From positions 3,940,001 to 4,004,000 of the forward strand of contig NZ_OY762267.1 in assembly GCF_963665245.1 (NCBI RefSeq): 64,000 nucleotides of DNA. The letters are read 5' to 3'. Made by a program: the position numbers and the translations under genes. Positions within the stretch are counted from its first letter, which is position 1; the number at the start of each line of letters is the position of its first letter. Below the pieces are notes generated by a model. The model worked only from the letters and a program-made list of their open reading frames with translations, was not told the origin of the DNA and made no database searches. This DNA is from an uncultured Paludibaculum sp. GTDB taxonomy: Bacteria; Acidobacteriota; Terriglobia; Bryobacterales; Bryobacteraceae. Shown piece by piece: positions 1 through 8,356 of this stretch.

Positions 1-98
1 AGGTTCGAAGAGACCTTGGTCTCCAGTTTGGCGTTGACCAACCGGGGCTGCTGGGCGAGTAGCGGCAGAGCGGCGAGGAGCAGGATGAGCGGTCTCAT
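1..98 (-). CDS. Secreted protein, N-terminal fragment cut by the window edge
   Basis: The reverse strand from 98 opens with ATG and encodes a classic signal peptide (MRPLILLLAALPLLAQQ), followed by about 15 residues of mature protein before the sequence runs out. Its ATG overlaps the TGA of the HEAT-repeat gene (ATGA at 95-98), so translation is probably coupled to it. Export is supported by the leader. The product cannot be named from 32 residues. Given its place in the sigma/anti-sigma/HEAT operon, it is probably another exported repeat protein, but that is inference. Confidence 0.6.
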   Translation of the reverse strand, partial: MRPLILLLAALPLLAQQPRLVNAKLETKVSSN

Positions 99-1711
99 TG
101 GTTCAGCACCTCGAGCATGTAGTCGGAGGCTTCCTTGGACTTCATCATGGAGAGCATGCGGACGGCCTCGCGCTTCATTTCCGTGTCTTTTTCTTTGCGG
201 GCGAGGTCGATCAGCGGCTTCACGTTGCCCTGGGTGAAGAGGGCTGAGATGATTTTCTTCTTCAGGTCCTTCTCGGACTCCTTGTTGTAGAGGTCGAGCA
301 GCGCGGGGCCGGTCTTTTCGCGGTCCATGACACCGAGGAGTTGGATCGCCTTGCGGCGGGCGGTGGGGTCCTTCTCGTTGTTGGCGAGCTCGATGAGTTT
401 GGCAGTGGCTCCGGAAACCATGAGGGAGTTGAGGATTTCGCCGCGCATGGCGGCGTCGGATTCCGTTCCATACATGTCTCCGAGGAGCTTCTGGTCGCCG
501 AGAGCGCCGAGCTGGCGGATGGCTTCGCGGCGGAGGACCGGCTCCTTTTCACCGCGGGCGGCGGCGGCAATCTGATCCTTGGCTCCACTGATCATGTAGC
601 TGCGGAGGACTTCCCGGCGTACAGAGATATCGGGACTGGAGGCATAGACCTCAGCGAGGACCTTAAGGTTGTCGGCGCCGCCGTGGATGGCGAGATTGCG
701 GATGGCCATGCGCTGGATGTCGGGGTTGCTGCCGCCCTTGGCGAGTTGGAGGGCGATTTCACGGGCCTTGGGGGAGTCGCTCTGGCTGAGGACGAAGAGG
801 GCGCGCTCTTTGAGCTTAGGGCTCTGGCTGCCGTTGAGGATCTTCTGGAGGATGGGCAGGGCGCGCTCGGGGTCGCTGTGCATGAGGCCGTTGATGGCAA
901 GGAGTTTGGTCTCGTCGTCGATGTCGGAGGAGACGGACTGGCCGGAGGCCTGACGGAGCTCGACTTCGAGGGAGCGAGCGTCGTTGTTCCAGCGGCTGTT
1001 GGGATGGTTCTTCTTCAGCTCGCCGAGGGTGCCCAGAGCCTCATCGCGATGGCCCAGTTTGCTTTGGGCATAGGCGATCCAGTAGAGGCAGGCGTCGGCA
1101 CGCGCGGGGTCGTTGGCGGCATTGCGGAACTCATTGATGGCATCCTCCCATTTGCGTTGGTCGAGGGCGCGCTGGCCCTGGGAGTAGGCGCGATCGAGTT
1201 TGGAGTTCTTGATGCTCGAAAGGGTGGCCGCCTGGGCCATGCCCATGGCGTAGAAGCCATCCCCCATCGGCGTCATCTTGGCCATGGGGCCGAAGGCTTT
1301 GGCGGCGGAGAAGCCACCGTTGTATTGGAAGCGCTCAGCCATATCCTTCAGGCTATCGGCCATCGCACGAGCCTTCTCGCCGGCGGCTTCGGCGTCACCA
1401 AAGGCGTAGGTGAAGCCGCCAGAGGTGGCGGCGAGCGCCTTGAACTTCTCGAGCTGGGCCGGGTCGCCGTAGGCGGGGAAGGCGGCTTTGGCTTCAGCGG
1501 CGTCGAAGGTATAGGCCATGGCCGCGGCGTTGGCCTTGAGCTGTTCCAGCGGGGCGGTGGCTTCGCCTCGGAGAGCCTGGGCCGCCTCGGCGGCGCGGAT
1601 TTTGGCTTCGGCGGCGTCGAGCGAGCTCGTGGCGGTGGCGGATTGAGCGCGTCCCGGGACGGCGGCGCAGAGCAGCAGCGCCAGGACGGAGCAATAGCGT
1701 TTCGGACTCAT
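95..1711 (-). CDS. Exported TPR/HEAT-repeat protein
   Basis: A 538-residue protein with an N-terminal signal peptide (about 1-22, ending GRAQS). An alanine-rich helical stretch follows, then a TPR-like segment at about 178-255 (paired helices with 'WEDAINEFRNA' and 'CLYWIAYAQSKLG'). Eight or so HEAT-like repeats then run to the C-terminus; repeated units such as 'RREAIRQLGALGD' and 'ARRKAIQLLGVMD' are visible. Such helical solenoids usually act as protein-binding scaffolds, and here the protein would sit outside the cytoplasm. It follows the anti-sigma gene by 70 bp and overlaps the next gene by 4 bp, so it is part of the sigma operon. An SD-like GAAGGGA precedes the ATG. The binding partner is unknown. 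Confidence 0.85.
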   Translation of the reverse strand: MSPKRYCSVLALLLCAAVPGRAQSATATSSLDAAEAKIRAAEAAQALRGEATAPLEQLKANAAAMAYTFDAAEAKAAFPAYGDPAQLEKFKALAATSGGFTYAFGDAEAAGEKARAMADSLKDMAERFQYNGGFSAAKAFGPMAKMTPMGDGFYAMGMAQAATLSSIKNSKLDRAYSQGQRALDQRKWEDAINEFRNAANDPARADACLYWIAYAQSKLGHRDEALGTLGELKKNHPNSRWNNDARSLEVELRQASGQSVSSDIDDETKLLAINGLMHSDPERALPILQKILNGSQSPKLKERALFVLSQSDSPKAREIALQLAKGGSNPDIQRMAIRNLAIHGGADNLKVLAEVYASSPDISVRREVLRSYMISGAKDQIAAAARGEKEPVLRREAIRQLGALGDQKLLGDMYGTESDAAMRGEILNSLMVSGATAKLIELANNEKDPTARRKAIQLLGVMDREKTGPALLDLYNKESEKDLKKKIISALFTQGNVKPLIDLARKEKDTEMKREAVRMLSMMKSKEASDYMLEVLNQ

Positions 1712-1781
1712 AGGTAGTTCATCCCTTCATTAGTCGGTTCGTTGTTGAAAAGACCGGGCCGCATGCCGGCTAGGGCTCCGG

Positions 1782-2519
1782 CTAGTTGCTGGCGACAGGC
1801 AGCATGGCGCGCTGCCGCTCGTGGATTTTCGCGTTGGCGACACGGAGCTGGAACAGCACTCCTTCGTCGACCATGCGGCGTTGGATATCGGGGAGCTCAT
1901 CCGGCCTGGCGTTGGCGGCTTCGGTGAGGAAGCGTTCCAGCCGTTCGAGGACGGAGGCCATGTTGCGATCGCCGGCCAGTTGCAGAGACTGACGCATGAG
2001 GCGGTTGTCGAGCAGGAGTTGTTCCGCGGTGTCGCGTTCCGTGGGCAGTTCCGAAGAGTGGGCGTTGGCCAACTCGAGGAGGACGCGCTGGGATTGCTCG
2101 AGGTGGTCGCCGACGCTGACGAGCAGCATACGGTCGGCAGCCATGCGGTTGGTCTGGACCCTGACGATGGGCTGAGGCGCCGGGGTGGGCCGGGGCGACA
2201 CACGGCCGAGCATATAGGCACCGACGACGAGCAGAGCAACGCAGGCCGTGGCGGCGGCGCGGGACCAGGTGACCCATTGGAACGAGAAGAAGCGAGCGCG
2301 GATGCCGAGGCGCGGGCGGAGCTGGTTCCAGACTTGCGTGCCGTATTCGGGACCGCGTTCGGGGGTCTCCCAAGTGTCGAGAAGATTGAGCGTGCGTTGG
2401 ACGGCCGCGAGGTCGGCGCGGCAGGCGGCGCATTCGTCGAGATGAGCGCGGGCTTCGGTGTGCTGCTCGGATTCGCCGAGGTAGTACAGGACGAGTTGTT
2501 CTTCGGTCAGATGTGTCAT
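1782..2519 (-). CDS. Zinc-finger anti-sigma factor, membrane-anchored
   Basis: A 245-residue protein. The N-terminal domain carries the ZAS zinc-binding motif His26-x3-Cys30-x2-Cys33, typical of anti-sigma factors that hold ECF sigma factors. One transmembrane helix spans about 87-105 (ATACVALLVVGAYML). The C-terminal part is about 135 residues and should be periplasmic, the expected place for signal sensing. The start overlaps the sigma-factor stop by 4 bp (2516-2519), the usual arrangement for equimolar production of sigma and anti-sigma. What it senses cannot be read from the sequence. Confidence 0.9.
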   Translation of the reverse strand: MTHLTEEQLVLYYLGESEQHTEARAHLDECAACRADLAAVQRTLNLLDTWETPERGPEYGTQVWNQLRPRLGIRARFFSFQWVTWSRAAATACVALLVVGAYMLGRVSPRPTPAPQPIVRVQTNRMAADRMLLVSVGDHLEQSQRVLLELANAHSSELPTERDTAEQLLLDNRLMRQSLQLAGDRNMASVLERLERFLTEAANARPDELPDIQRRMVDEGVLFQLRVANAKIHERQRAMLPVASN

Positions 2520-3103
2520 GATGCGACTCCGGCCCAGCCGGACAGGTTGCGGCGCAGCTTCTGGACTGCGCGGAAGATGCTGTTGCGGGTGGCGTTGGAG
2601 CCCAACTGGAGGGCGGCGCCGATTTCGTCGATGGAGAGATCCTCGAAGTGGCGGAGGGTGAAGGCGGTGCGTTCCTGGGGGGTGAGCTCTTCCATGGCGG
2701 CGGCCAGGCGGACCTGGATCTCGCCGCTGAGGAGGAGGCGATCGGGGCCCGGGGACTGTTCGACGGGCTGCCAGGCACGGGCGTCGTCGTCCCCTTCGGG
2801 CTTCTGATCGAGAGGGTGGAGGATTTCGGCGCGGCGTTTGGTGGCGGAGATGCGGTCAAGGGTGTAGTTGGAGGCAATGCGGTAGAGCCAGGTGCTGAAG
2901 GCGGCTCGGCCGTCGTAATTTGCCAGGCTGCGATAGGCTCTCAAGAAAGTCTCCTGAACCACGTCATCGGCGTCCGCTTCATTGCCGGTCATGCGGTAAG
3001 CCAGACGAAAGAGGGCGTGGCTGTAGCGTTCGACGAGCACTTGGAACCCGTCGCCGTCACCAGCTAGAACCCGCTGGATGGCTGCGCCATCACTTTCCTT
3101 CAT
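2516..3103 (-). CDS. ECF RNA polymerase sigma factor
   Basis: A 195-residue sigma-70 family member of the extracytoplasmic-function group. Region 2 covers about 20-85 ('DADDVVQETFLRAYRSL', 'FSTWLYRIASNYTLD'). Region 4 covers about 130-190 ('LTPQERTAFTLRHFEDLS' and the helix-turn-helix before 'AVQKLRR'). The frame stays open upstream to 3229, but that extension is proline/arginine-rich and unlike sigma factors, so the ATG at 3103 is chosen. That start abuts a perfect palindrome (3104-3118) whose right arm contains the only purine-rich SD-like bases. It is first in an operon with its anti-sigma factor. Confidence 0.92.
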   Translation of the reverse strand: MKESDGAAIQRVLAGDGDGFQVLVERYSHALFRLAYRMTGNEADADDVVQETFLRAYRSLANYDGRAAFSTWLYRIASNYTLDRISATKRRAEILHPLDQKPEGDDDARAWQPVEQSPGPDRLLLSGEIQVRLAAAMEELTPQERTAFTLRHFEDLSIDEIGAALQLGSNATRNSIFRAVQKLRRNLSGWAGVAS

Positions 3104-3118
3104 CTGTCCATTGGACAG
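3104..3118 (-). promoter_or_regulatory. Perfect palindrome abutting the sigma-factor start codon
   Basis: CTGTCCA-T-TGGACAG: 7-bp arms around one base, ending on the base next to the sigma-factor ATG. On the transcript the right arm (UGGACAG) holds the only SD-like bases (GGA), so either a protein dimer on the DNA or an RNA fold could limit initiation. The role is inferred; only the symmetry and the position are seen. Confidence 0.45.
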
Positions 3119-3278
3119 CGTTTTGTGGGTCGTGTTAGGGAGGGGCGTGGGATTTTTTCGGAGGTGGGGGTGCAGGCGACGCGCGCACGCTGGTCGACTG
3201 CAACTCTTGTTGGGTGGCGGGGTTTTCACTTAAGATTGCCGTGCGGGTCCAGATTTGCACGGTATCTCTTGGGGAAAC

Positions 3279-5261
3279 ATGCTGAACATCCACGCTGCCG
3301 CGATTACTGCGTCTGCCTTCGCCGCGCTCACTCTGCTGCCGGCGAACAGTGTTGCCCAGGGTGTACCAGAGGAGGGAACTCCTTCCACTCCAATCAGTTG
3401 CATAGCCTTCACACCGGACTACAGAGAGCGGCAGGCGCAGTTGATTCGCGAGAATACCCACTTTGAGAGAGGGCGGTTGACGCAGCAGGTGACGGCGCAA
3501 CTGGGTGGGGCCGAAGCGGCGAGATCGGTGACCCGGGCGGCTGATTCCACGCCGGTTGGGACCATCGACACCTACCTGTTTGATGCCATGCAGCAGGCGG
3601 GGGTCACTCCGGCGGCGGCGGCCGACGACTACGAGTTTGTGCGGCGCGTGTACCTGGATCTCACCGGGCGGATTCCCACCACTGACCAGTTGCGGGCGTT
3701 CGTCAACGACGCCAACCCGAACAAGCGGCGGGGCGTGATTGACGAATTGATCGCTTCGGATGCCTGGCTGGACAAGTGGACGATGTACTTCGGGGACCTG
3801 CTGAAGAACACAGTGCGGAATACGCAGGTAGTGCGTTATCCCGAAGGGCGGAATGCGCTTTATCTGTACATCCGCGAGTCGCTAGCCACGCAGAAGCCCT
3901 ACAACGTGATGGCTTCGGAGCTGATTTCGGCCAAAGGGGACAACTCGTACACACAGGGTGAATTGAACTGGGTAGTGGGGACCTACGTGACGGGCGGACC
4001 GGTGCAGGATATTTACGACTCGTCCGCGGCGGCCACGTTTGAGACGTTTCTGGGTGTCTCGCACTTGAACTGCCTGTTGTGCCACAACGGCGCCGGGCAT
4101 CTGACCGAGCTGAGTCTATGGGGCAAGACGTTCACGCGGAAGCAGGCCTGGACTCTGGCCTCCCACTTCTCGCGGACCACGTTGGCCCGGACGCGGGTGG
4201 ACGCCAGCGTGTCGCAGCCCTACTACTGGTCCGTTCTCGACAACCTGCCGCGGATCCGCAACGACTACACGGCCAACACGACTACGGGGAACCGGCCGGC
4301 GCGGTGCAAGGACAACATCAGACCGGCTCCGGGCGCTGCCTGCGACGCCACCGAGGTGATCCACCCGCAGTATTTGGATGGCGAGGCTCCGGCGAGCGGA
4401 GACAATTACCGGGAGTTCCTGGCCCGGAAGGTGACCTCGGACATCCAGTTTTCCCGGGCGATCGTGAACTACCTGTGGGCGGAATTCTTTACGCGGGGGA
4501 TCGTTTCGCCGACGAACCAGTTCGATCTGGCACGGCTGGATCCGGACAACCCGCCGCCGGCTCCCTGGACGCTGCAGCCTTCCAATGCGCGGCTGCTGAA
4601 TGCACTGGCGGCCGAGTTCCAGCAGAACAAGTACGACCTGCGGTGGCTGATGCGGCAGATGGCGAACTCGCGGGCGTACCAGTTGAGTGCGCGGTATGAG
4701 GGCGAATGGAAGGCGGAGTGGGAGCCATTGTTTGCCAGGAAGCTGGTGCGGCGGCTGTGGGGGGAGGAGATCCACGACTCGGTTGTCACGGCGTCGAATA
4801 TCTATCCGACCTACAACGTGCGGAACTTCGCCACGGTGCGGCTGGCGATGCAACTGCCGGAACCTTCGGGGCTGCCGGATGGAGCGACGGGTCCGGTGTC
4901 GCGGTTCCTGGACTCGTTCTTCCGAGGGAATCGCGACGATGTGCAGCGCAAGGGCGAGGGCAGTGTGCAGCAGGCGTTGAACCTGATGAACGATTCGATT
5001 GTGAACAGCCGGATCCGGGTGAATACGAAGGCCGGCCTGGGCGGCGCGGAGCCGAGCCTTCTGGCGGCCAATCTCGGGAAGGACAATGACGCGCTGATCG
5101 ACTCACTATTCCTGGCGGTGCTGTCGCGGCCGGCGTCGCAGGCTGAGCACGCGGCTGCGCTGGAGCATCTGCAGGGGACGACCGGCACCGTGCGGCAGCA
5201 GCGGGCCGAGGATCTGCTCTGGACGCTGTTCAACAAGGTCGATTTTCTGTACAACTACTGA
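3279..5261 (+). CDS. DUF1549/DUF1553-type secreted protein with CxxCH motif
   Basis: A 660-residue exported protein. The ATG at 3279 is preferred over 3255 because it starts a clean signal peptide (MLNIHAAAITASAFAALTLL...) after GGGGA. The DUF1549-like segment lies at about 115-200 ('YEFVRRVYLDLTGRIPT', 'LIASDAWLDKW'). A haem-c type CLLCH motif lies at about 265-269. The DUF1553-like part lies from about 375 to the C-terminus ('FARKLVRRLWGEEIHDSV'). These domains are common in Planctomycetes and Acidobacteria, usually next to a DUF1501 protein as here (29 bp downstream). Their biochemical function is not established; the CxxCH suggests covalent haem and redox activity. Confidence 0.85.
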   Translation: MLNIHAAAITASAFAALTLLPANSVAQGVPEEGTPSTPISCIAFTPDYRERQAQLIRENTHFERGRLTQQVTAQLGGAEAARSVTRAADSTPVGTIDTYLFDAMQQAGVTPAAAADDYEFVRRVYLDLTGRIPTTDQLRAFVNDANPNKRRGVIDELIASDAWLDKWTMYFGDLLKNTVRNTQVVRYPEGRNALYLYIRESLATQKPYNVMASELISAKGDNSYTQGELNWVVGTYVTGGPVQDIYDSSAAATFETFLGVSHLNCLLCHNGAGHLTELSLWGKTFTRKQAWTLASHFSRTTLARTRVDASVSQPYYWSVLDNLPRIRNDYTANTTTGNRPARCKDNIRPAPGAACDATEVIHPQYLDGEAPASGDNYREFLARKVTSDIQFSRAIVNYLWAEFFTRGIVSPTNQFDLARLDPDNPPPAPWTLQPSNARLLNALAAEFQQNKYDLRWLMRQMANSRAYQLSARYEGEWKAEWEPLFARKLVRRLWGEEIHDSVVTASNIYPTYNVRNFATVRLAMQLPEPSGLPDGATGPVSRFLDSFFRGNRDDVQRKGEGSVQQALNLMNDSIVNSRIRVNTKAGLGGAEPSLLAANLGKDNDALIDSLFLAVLSRPASQAEHAAALEHLQGTTGTVRQQRAEDLLWTLFNKVDFLYNY

Positions 5262-5290
5262 CCGCCTGCAAGTGGAGAACGAGGATCGCC

Positions 5291-6721
5291 ATGACCGGAA
5301 AAGAGAGATTCGAGCAACACCTGAAGCGGCATCCGCATGCGCACCGGCCCGTCGCCGCCAAGCCTCATCTGAGCCGGAGGATGTTCTTCCAACTGGCGGG
5401 GTCCGGATTGTTGTGCAGCTATCTGCCGGACCGGGCGCTGGCGCAGTCGGCTCCGCGGATCACGACGAACTATGAGGTGACACCGATCAACCGGGCGAAG
5501 AACGTGATCTTCATCCTGCTGACGGGGGCGCCGAGCCACACGGATACGTTTGACTTCAAGCAGAGCGTCGACTCGCCGTTGGACCTGTTGAAGCCGGATA
5601 CGGTGAACGGCATTGCGTGGCCGTTTGGGATTCTGCCGAACCTGGGGCAGGCGACGAAGGAGTTCACGATTGTGCGGTCGGTGCGAGCGTGGGCGCTGGT
5701 GCACAGTCTGGCGCAGACGTGGTCGCAGATCGGGCGGAGTCCGGCCGGGGTGCTGGGCGATGTCGCACCGAATATTGGCAGTGTCGTGGCGCTGGAGAAG
5801 GCGGGGGAGCGCGGGGCGGATCAGGTGTTCCCGACGTTTCTGGCGTTGAACTCGGACTCGGGCGTGGGGTCGGGGTACTTTTCCAGCAGCTACGCTCCGT
5901 TCCGGGTGACTCCGGCGGCAGCGGGCATCAGGAATACGTCGAACCCGAGCGATCCCAACGGTACTGGCCGTTTCGCGGAGCGGTGGGCGCTGCTGCGGAA
6001 TCTGGACGGGTCGTTGCGGCGGGATGGGGCGCTGGGCAAGGGTCCGTCGGACATGGATGCGTTCTATGAGTCGGCCAAGGGGATGATGTACAACCCGGCG
6101 GTGAACGAGGCGTTCTCGTTCACCGCCGAGAAGAGTGCGCGGTATGGCTCGACGGGGTTTGGGAACGCGTGCCTGGTGGCGTCGCAAGTGCTGGCGGCGA
6201 ATCAGGGTACGCGGTTCGTGCAGATCTCCTACGGGAGCTGGGATCACCACGTGGGGATCTATACGCCGATGGAAAACGACCAGGGCCGGGCGAAGCTGCC
6301 GGGGATGGCGAAGACCCTGGATGACGGGCTTTCCGCGCTGCTGGCGGACCTGAAGGCGAGCGGCGCGCTGGATGAGACTCTGATTGTGATGACCGGCGAG
6401 TTCGGGCGAACCGTGGGGGCGCTGACGTCTTCGGCGGGACGCGACCATCACGTGCAGCAGTTCGCGTTCTTCGCGGGGGCGGGCGTCGTGGGCGGGCGGG
6501 TGATTGGCGCAACGGATGCGACGGGCGCGGCGGTGGTGGAATCCGGCTGGTCGCGGCAGCGCGAGATCCGGCCGGAGGACATCGAGGCCACGATCTATTC
6601 GGCGATGGGCATCAACTGGACTACGGTGCGGTATGACGATCCGTTTGGACGCGGGTTTTATTACGTGCCGGACTCGGACAGTGACGTGTACGGGCCGATT
6701 AATGAGCTGTGGGCTTCGTAG
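5291..6721 (+). CDS. DUF1501 family protein, Tat-exported
   Basis: A 476-residue protein with a twin-arginine leader (SRRMFFQLAGSG at about 33-44, cleaved near ALAQ). The body has the DUF1501 features: 'VIFILLTGAPSHTDTFD', a long alpha/beta region, 'ALDETLIVMTGEFGRT' and 'GRDHHVQQFAFFAGAGV'. These correspond to the alkaline-phosphatase/sulfatase-like metal-binding fold. It forms an operon with the preceding DUF1549 gene and has a GAGG ribosome site. The substrate is unknown. Tat export implies a folded, possibly metal-loaded enzyme. Confidence 0.88.
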   Translation: MTGKERFEQHLKRHPHAHRPVAAKPHLSRRMFFQLAGSGLLCSYLPDRALAQSAPRITTNYEVTPINRAKNVIFILLTGAPSHTDTFDFKQSVDSPLDLLKPDTVNGIAWPFGILPNLGQATKEFTIVRSVRAWALVHSLAQTWSQIGRSPAGVLGDVAPNIGSVVALEKAGERGADQVFPTFLALNSDSGVGSGYFSSSYAPFRVTPAAAGIRNTSNPSDPNGTGRFAERWALLRNLDGSLRRDGALGKGPSDMDAFYESAKGMMYNPAVNEAFSFTAEKSARYGSTGFGNACLVASQVLAANQGTRFVQISYGSWDHHVGIYTPMENDQGRAKLPGMAKTLDDGLSALLADLKASGALDETLIVMTGEFGRTVGALTSSAGRDHHVQQFAFFAGAGVVGGRVIGATDATGAAVVESGWSRQREIRPEDIEATIYSAMGINWTTVRYDDPFGRGFYYVPDSDSDVYGPINELWAS

Positions 6722-6739
6722 GGCGCGGTTATGGTAGCG

Positions 6740-6774
6740 GTCAGCCGTCGGCTATCAGCTCTCGGCTGTCAGCC
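6740..6774. repeat. Five tandem degenerate heptamers
   Basis: Five consecutive 7-mers of the form NTC(A/G)GC(C/T): gtcagcc, gtcggct, atcagct, ctcggct, gtcagcc. They lie in the 153-bp spacer between the DUF1501 gene and gatB. The array starts 18 bp after the stop codon. I see no coding use for it. Confidence 0.6.
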
Positions 6775-6860
6775 ACATACATGGGTGCTGATGGCGGAGC
6801 GCTGAGATCTCACGGAGAGACGCCGCTGGAGGGGACGGTGGCGTGCCCTATGGGTCGGCT

Positions 6861-6866
6861 TACAAT
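6861..6866 (+). promoter_or_regulatory. Possible -10 box (TACAAT) for a near-leaderless gatB transcript
   Basis: TACAAT differs from TATAAT at one position and sits 8 bp before the gatB ATG at 6875. No Shine-Dalgarno sequence lies in between, so transcription from this box would start at or near the start codon. No good -35 hexamer is visible. Confidence 0.3.
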
Positions 6867-6874
6867 GAATGTTT

Positions 6875-8356
6875 ATGGCTGCAGTCGCAACACCCCTGGG
6901 GACTCCTGAGCAGATCGCGAAGTACGAGCCAGTGATTGGGCTCGAGGTCCACGTTCAGCTCGGCACGAATACCAAGATCTTCTGCTCGTGCCCGAACGAG
7001 TTCGGCTCGGCTCCGAACACGAATGTGTGTCCGGTGTGTCTCGGCATGCCCGGGGCGTTACCGGTGCTCAACCATCAGGCGGTGGAGTTGGCGATTCAGG
7101 CGTCGTATGCGCTGCACTGCGAGGTTCGTAACAAGTCGATTTTCGCGCGCAAGAACTATTTCTACCCGGATCTGCCGAAGGGCTACCAGATCTCGCAGTT
7201 CGACAAGCCCTTGTCGGAGTTCGGTTGGGTGGATGTGGTGCTGGAAGATGGGTCGACTAAGCGGATTGGCATTACGCGCATCCACATGGAAGACGATGCC
7301 GGGAAGAACACGCACGACGGGTACAAGGACAGCGATGTCTATTCGTATGTCGATTTGAACCGGTGCGGCTCGCCGCTGACGGAGATTGTCAGCGAGCCGG
7401 ACATGCGGAGTTCGGAAGAGGCGTTCCAGTATCTGACGGAGCTGAAGCTGGCCTTGCAGTTTGTGGGTGTGTCCAGTTGCGACATGGAGAAGGGCCATCT
7501 GCGGTGCGACGCCAATGTCAGCGTGCGCCTGAAAGGGACCGAGCCGTTTGGAACGAAGGTGGAGATCAAGAACCTGAACTCGTTCCGGTTCCTGCGGCAG
7601 GCCATCGATTTCGAGATTGCGCGGCAGGTGGGCGTGCTGGAGGCGGGCGGACGGATCATCCAGGAGACGCGGCTGTATAACGCGGACCTGGGCGAGACGT
7701 TTGGGATGCGCAGCAAGGAGCAGGCCCACGACTACCGGTATTTCCCCGAGCCGGACCTGGTACCGCTGGCGATCAGCGACGAGTGGAAGGAGCGGGTGCG
7801 GGCCGCGATGCCGGAGTTGCCGGCGGACATGCGGCGGCGCTTCATCCAGGACTACGAGTTGCGGAAGTACGACGCCGAAGTGTTGACGGCGACACGGGCC
7901 GTAGCTGAGTTCTACGAGACGGTGGCGCGGGTGTCGGGCGATCCCAAGCTGGCGGCCAACTGGGTAACGAGCGACCTGTTCGGGCTGTTGAAGGCCGACG
8001 GCAGGGAAATCGAGGACTCTCCGGTTACGGGCGACCGGCTGGGTGAACTGGTGGCGCTGGTGGCGAAGGGCGAGCTGACGGGCAAGCTGGCTAAGGAAGT
8101 GCTGCCAAAGATGTTCACGAGCGGCGATTCGGCGCGCGCCATCATGGAGCGCGAGGGTCTGAAGGCGATGAACGACAGCGGCGAGATCGAGCGTATCATC
8201 GACCAGATTGTGACGGCGAATCCGAAACAGGTGGAGCAGTACAAAGGCGGCAAGACGACCGTGATTGGCTTCTTTGTCGGCCAGGTGATGAAGGCTTCCC
8301 GCGGGCAGGCGAACCCGGCGACTGTGACGGAGATTCTGAAGCAGAAGCTGGGTTAG
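6875..8356 (+). CDS. gatB: Asp-tRNA(Asn)/Glu-tRNA(Gln) amidotransferase subunit B
   Basis: A 493-residue GatB. It is the tRNA-binding and kinase-like subunit of GatCAB, which amidates mischarged Glu-tRNA(Gln) and Asp-tRNA(Asn) in the cytoplasm. Family features are the opening 'YEPVIGLEVHVQL', the zinc-site cysteines in 'IFCSCPNEFG' and 'NVCPVCLGMPG', 'RKNYFYPDLPKGYQISQ', and the C-terminal YqeY-like helical domain from about 345. Length is typical. An in-frame ATG at 6869 is possible; 6875 is used because family members begin shortly before the conserved block. gatA and gatC are not in the window. Its stop overlaps that of the opposing beta-lactamase gene (TTAG, 8353-8356). Confidence 0.97.
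   Translation: MAAVATPLGTPEQIAKYEPVIGLEVHVQLGTNTKIFCSCPNEFGSAPNTNVCPVCLGMPGALPVLNHQAVELAIQASYALHCEVRNKSIFARKNYFYPDLPKGYQISQFDKPLSEFGWVDVVLEDGSTKRIGITRIHMEDDAGKNTHDGYKDSDVYSYVDLNRCGSPLTEIVSEPDMRSSEEAFQYLTELKLALQFVGVSSCDMEKGHLRCDANVSVRLKGTEPFGTKVEIKNLNSFRFLRQAIDFEIARQVGVLEAGGRIIQETRLYNADLGETFGMRSKEQAHDYRYFPEPDLVPLAISDEWKERVRAAMPELPADMRRRFIQDYELRKYDAEVLTATRAVAEFYETVARVSGDPKLAANWVTSDLFGLLKADGREIEDSPVTGDRLGELVALVAKGELTGKLAKEVLPKMFTSGDSARAIMEREGLKAMNDSGEIERIIDQIVTANPKQVEQYKGGKTTVIGFFVGQVMKASRGQANPATVTEILKQKLG

Noticed and set aside
341..1717. Long open frame opposite the HEAT-repeat gene
   Set aside because: Translation is low-complexity Gly/Glu/Val/Leu without domains; it mirrors the third-position GC bias of the real gene on the other strand.
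3104..3229. Upstream extension of the sigma factor to an ATG at 3229
   Set aside because: The 42 extra residues are Pro/Arg-rich and absent from ECF sigma factors; the start at 3103 fits the family.
5255..6451. Minus-strand open frame across the DUF1501 gene
   Set aside because: Arginine-rich shadow; the plus-strand protein has a Tat leader and family motifs.
6740..6774. CRISPR array
   Set aside because: Repeats are 7 bp, degenerate and contiguous without spacers; no cas genes.
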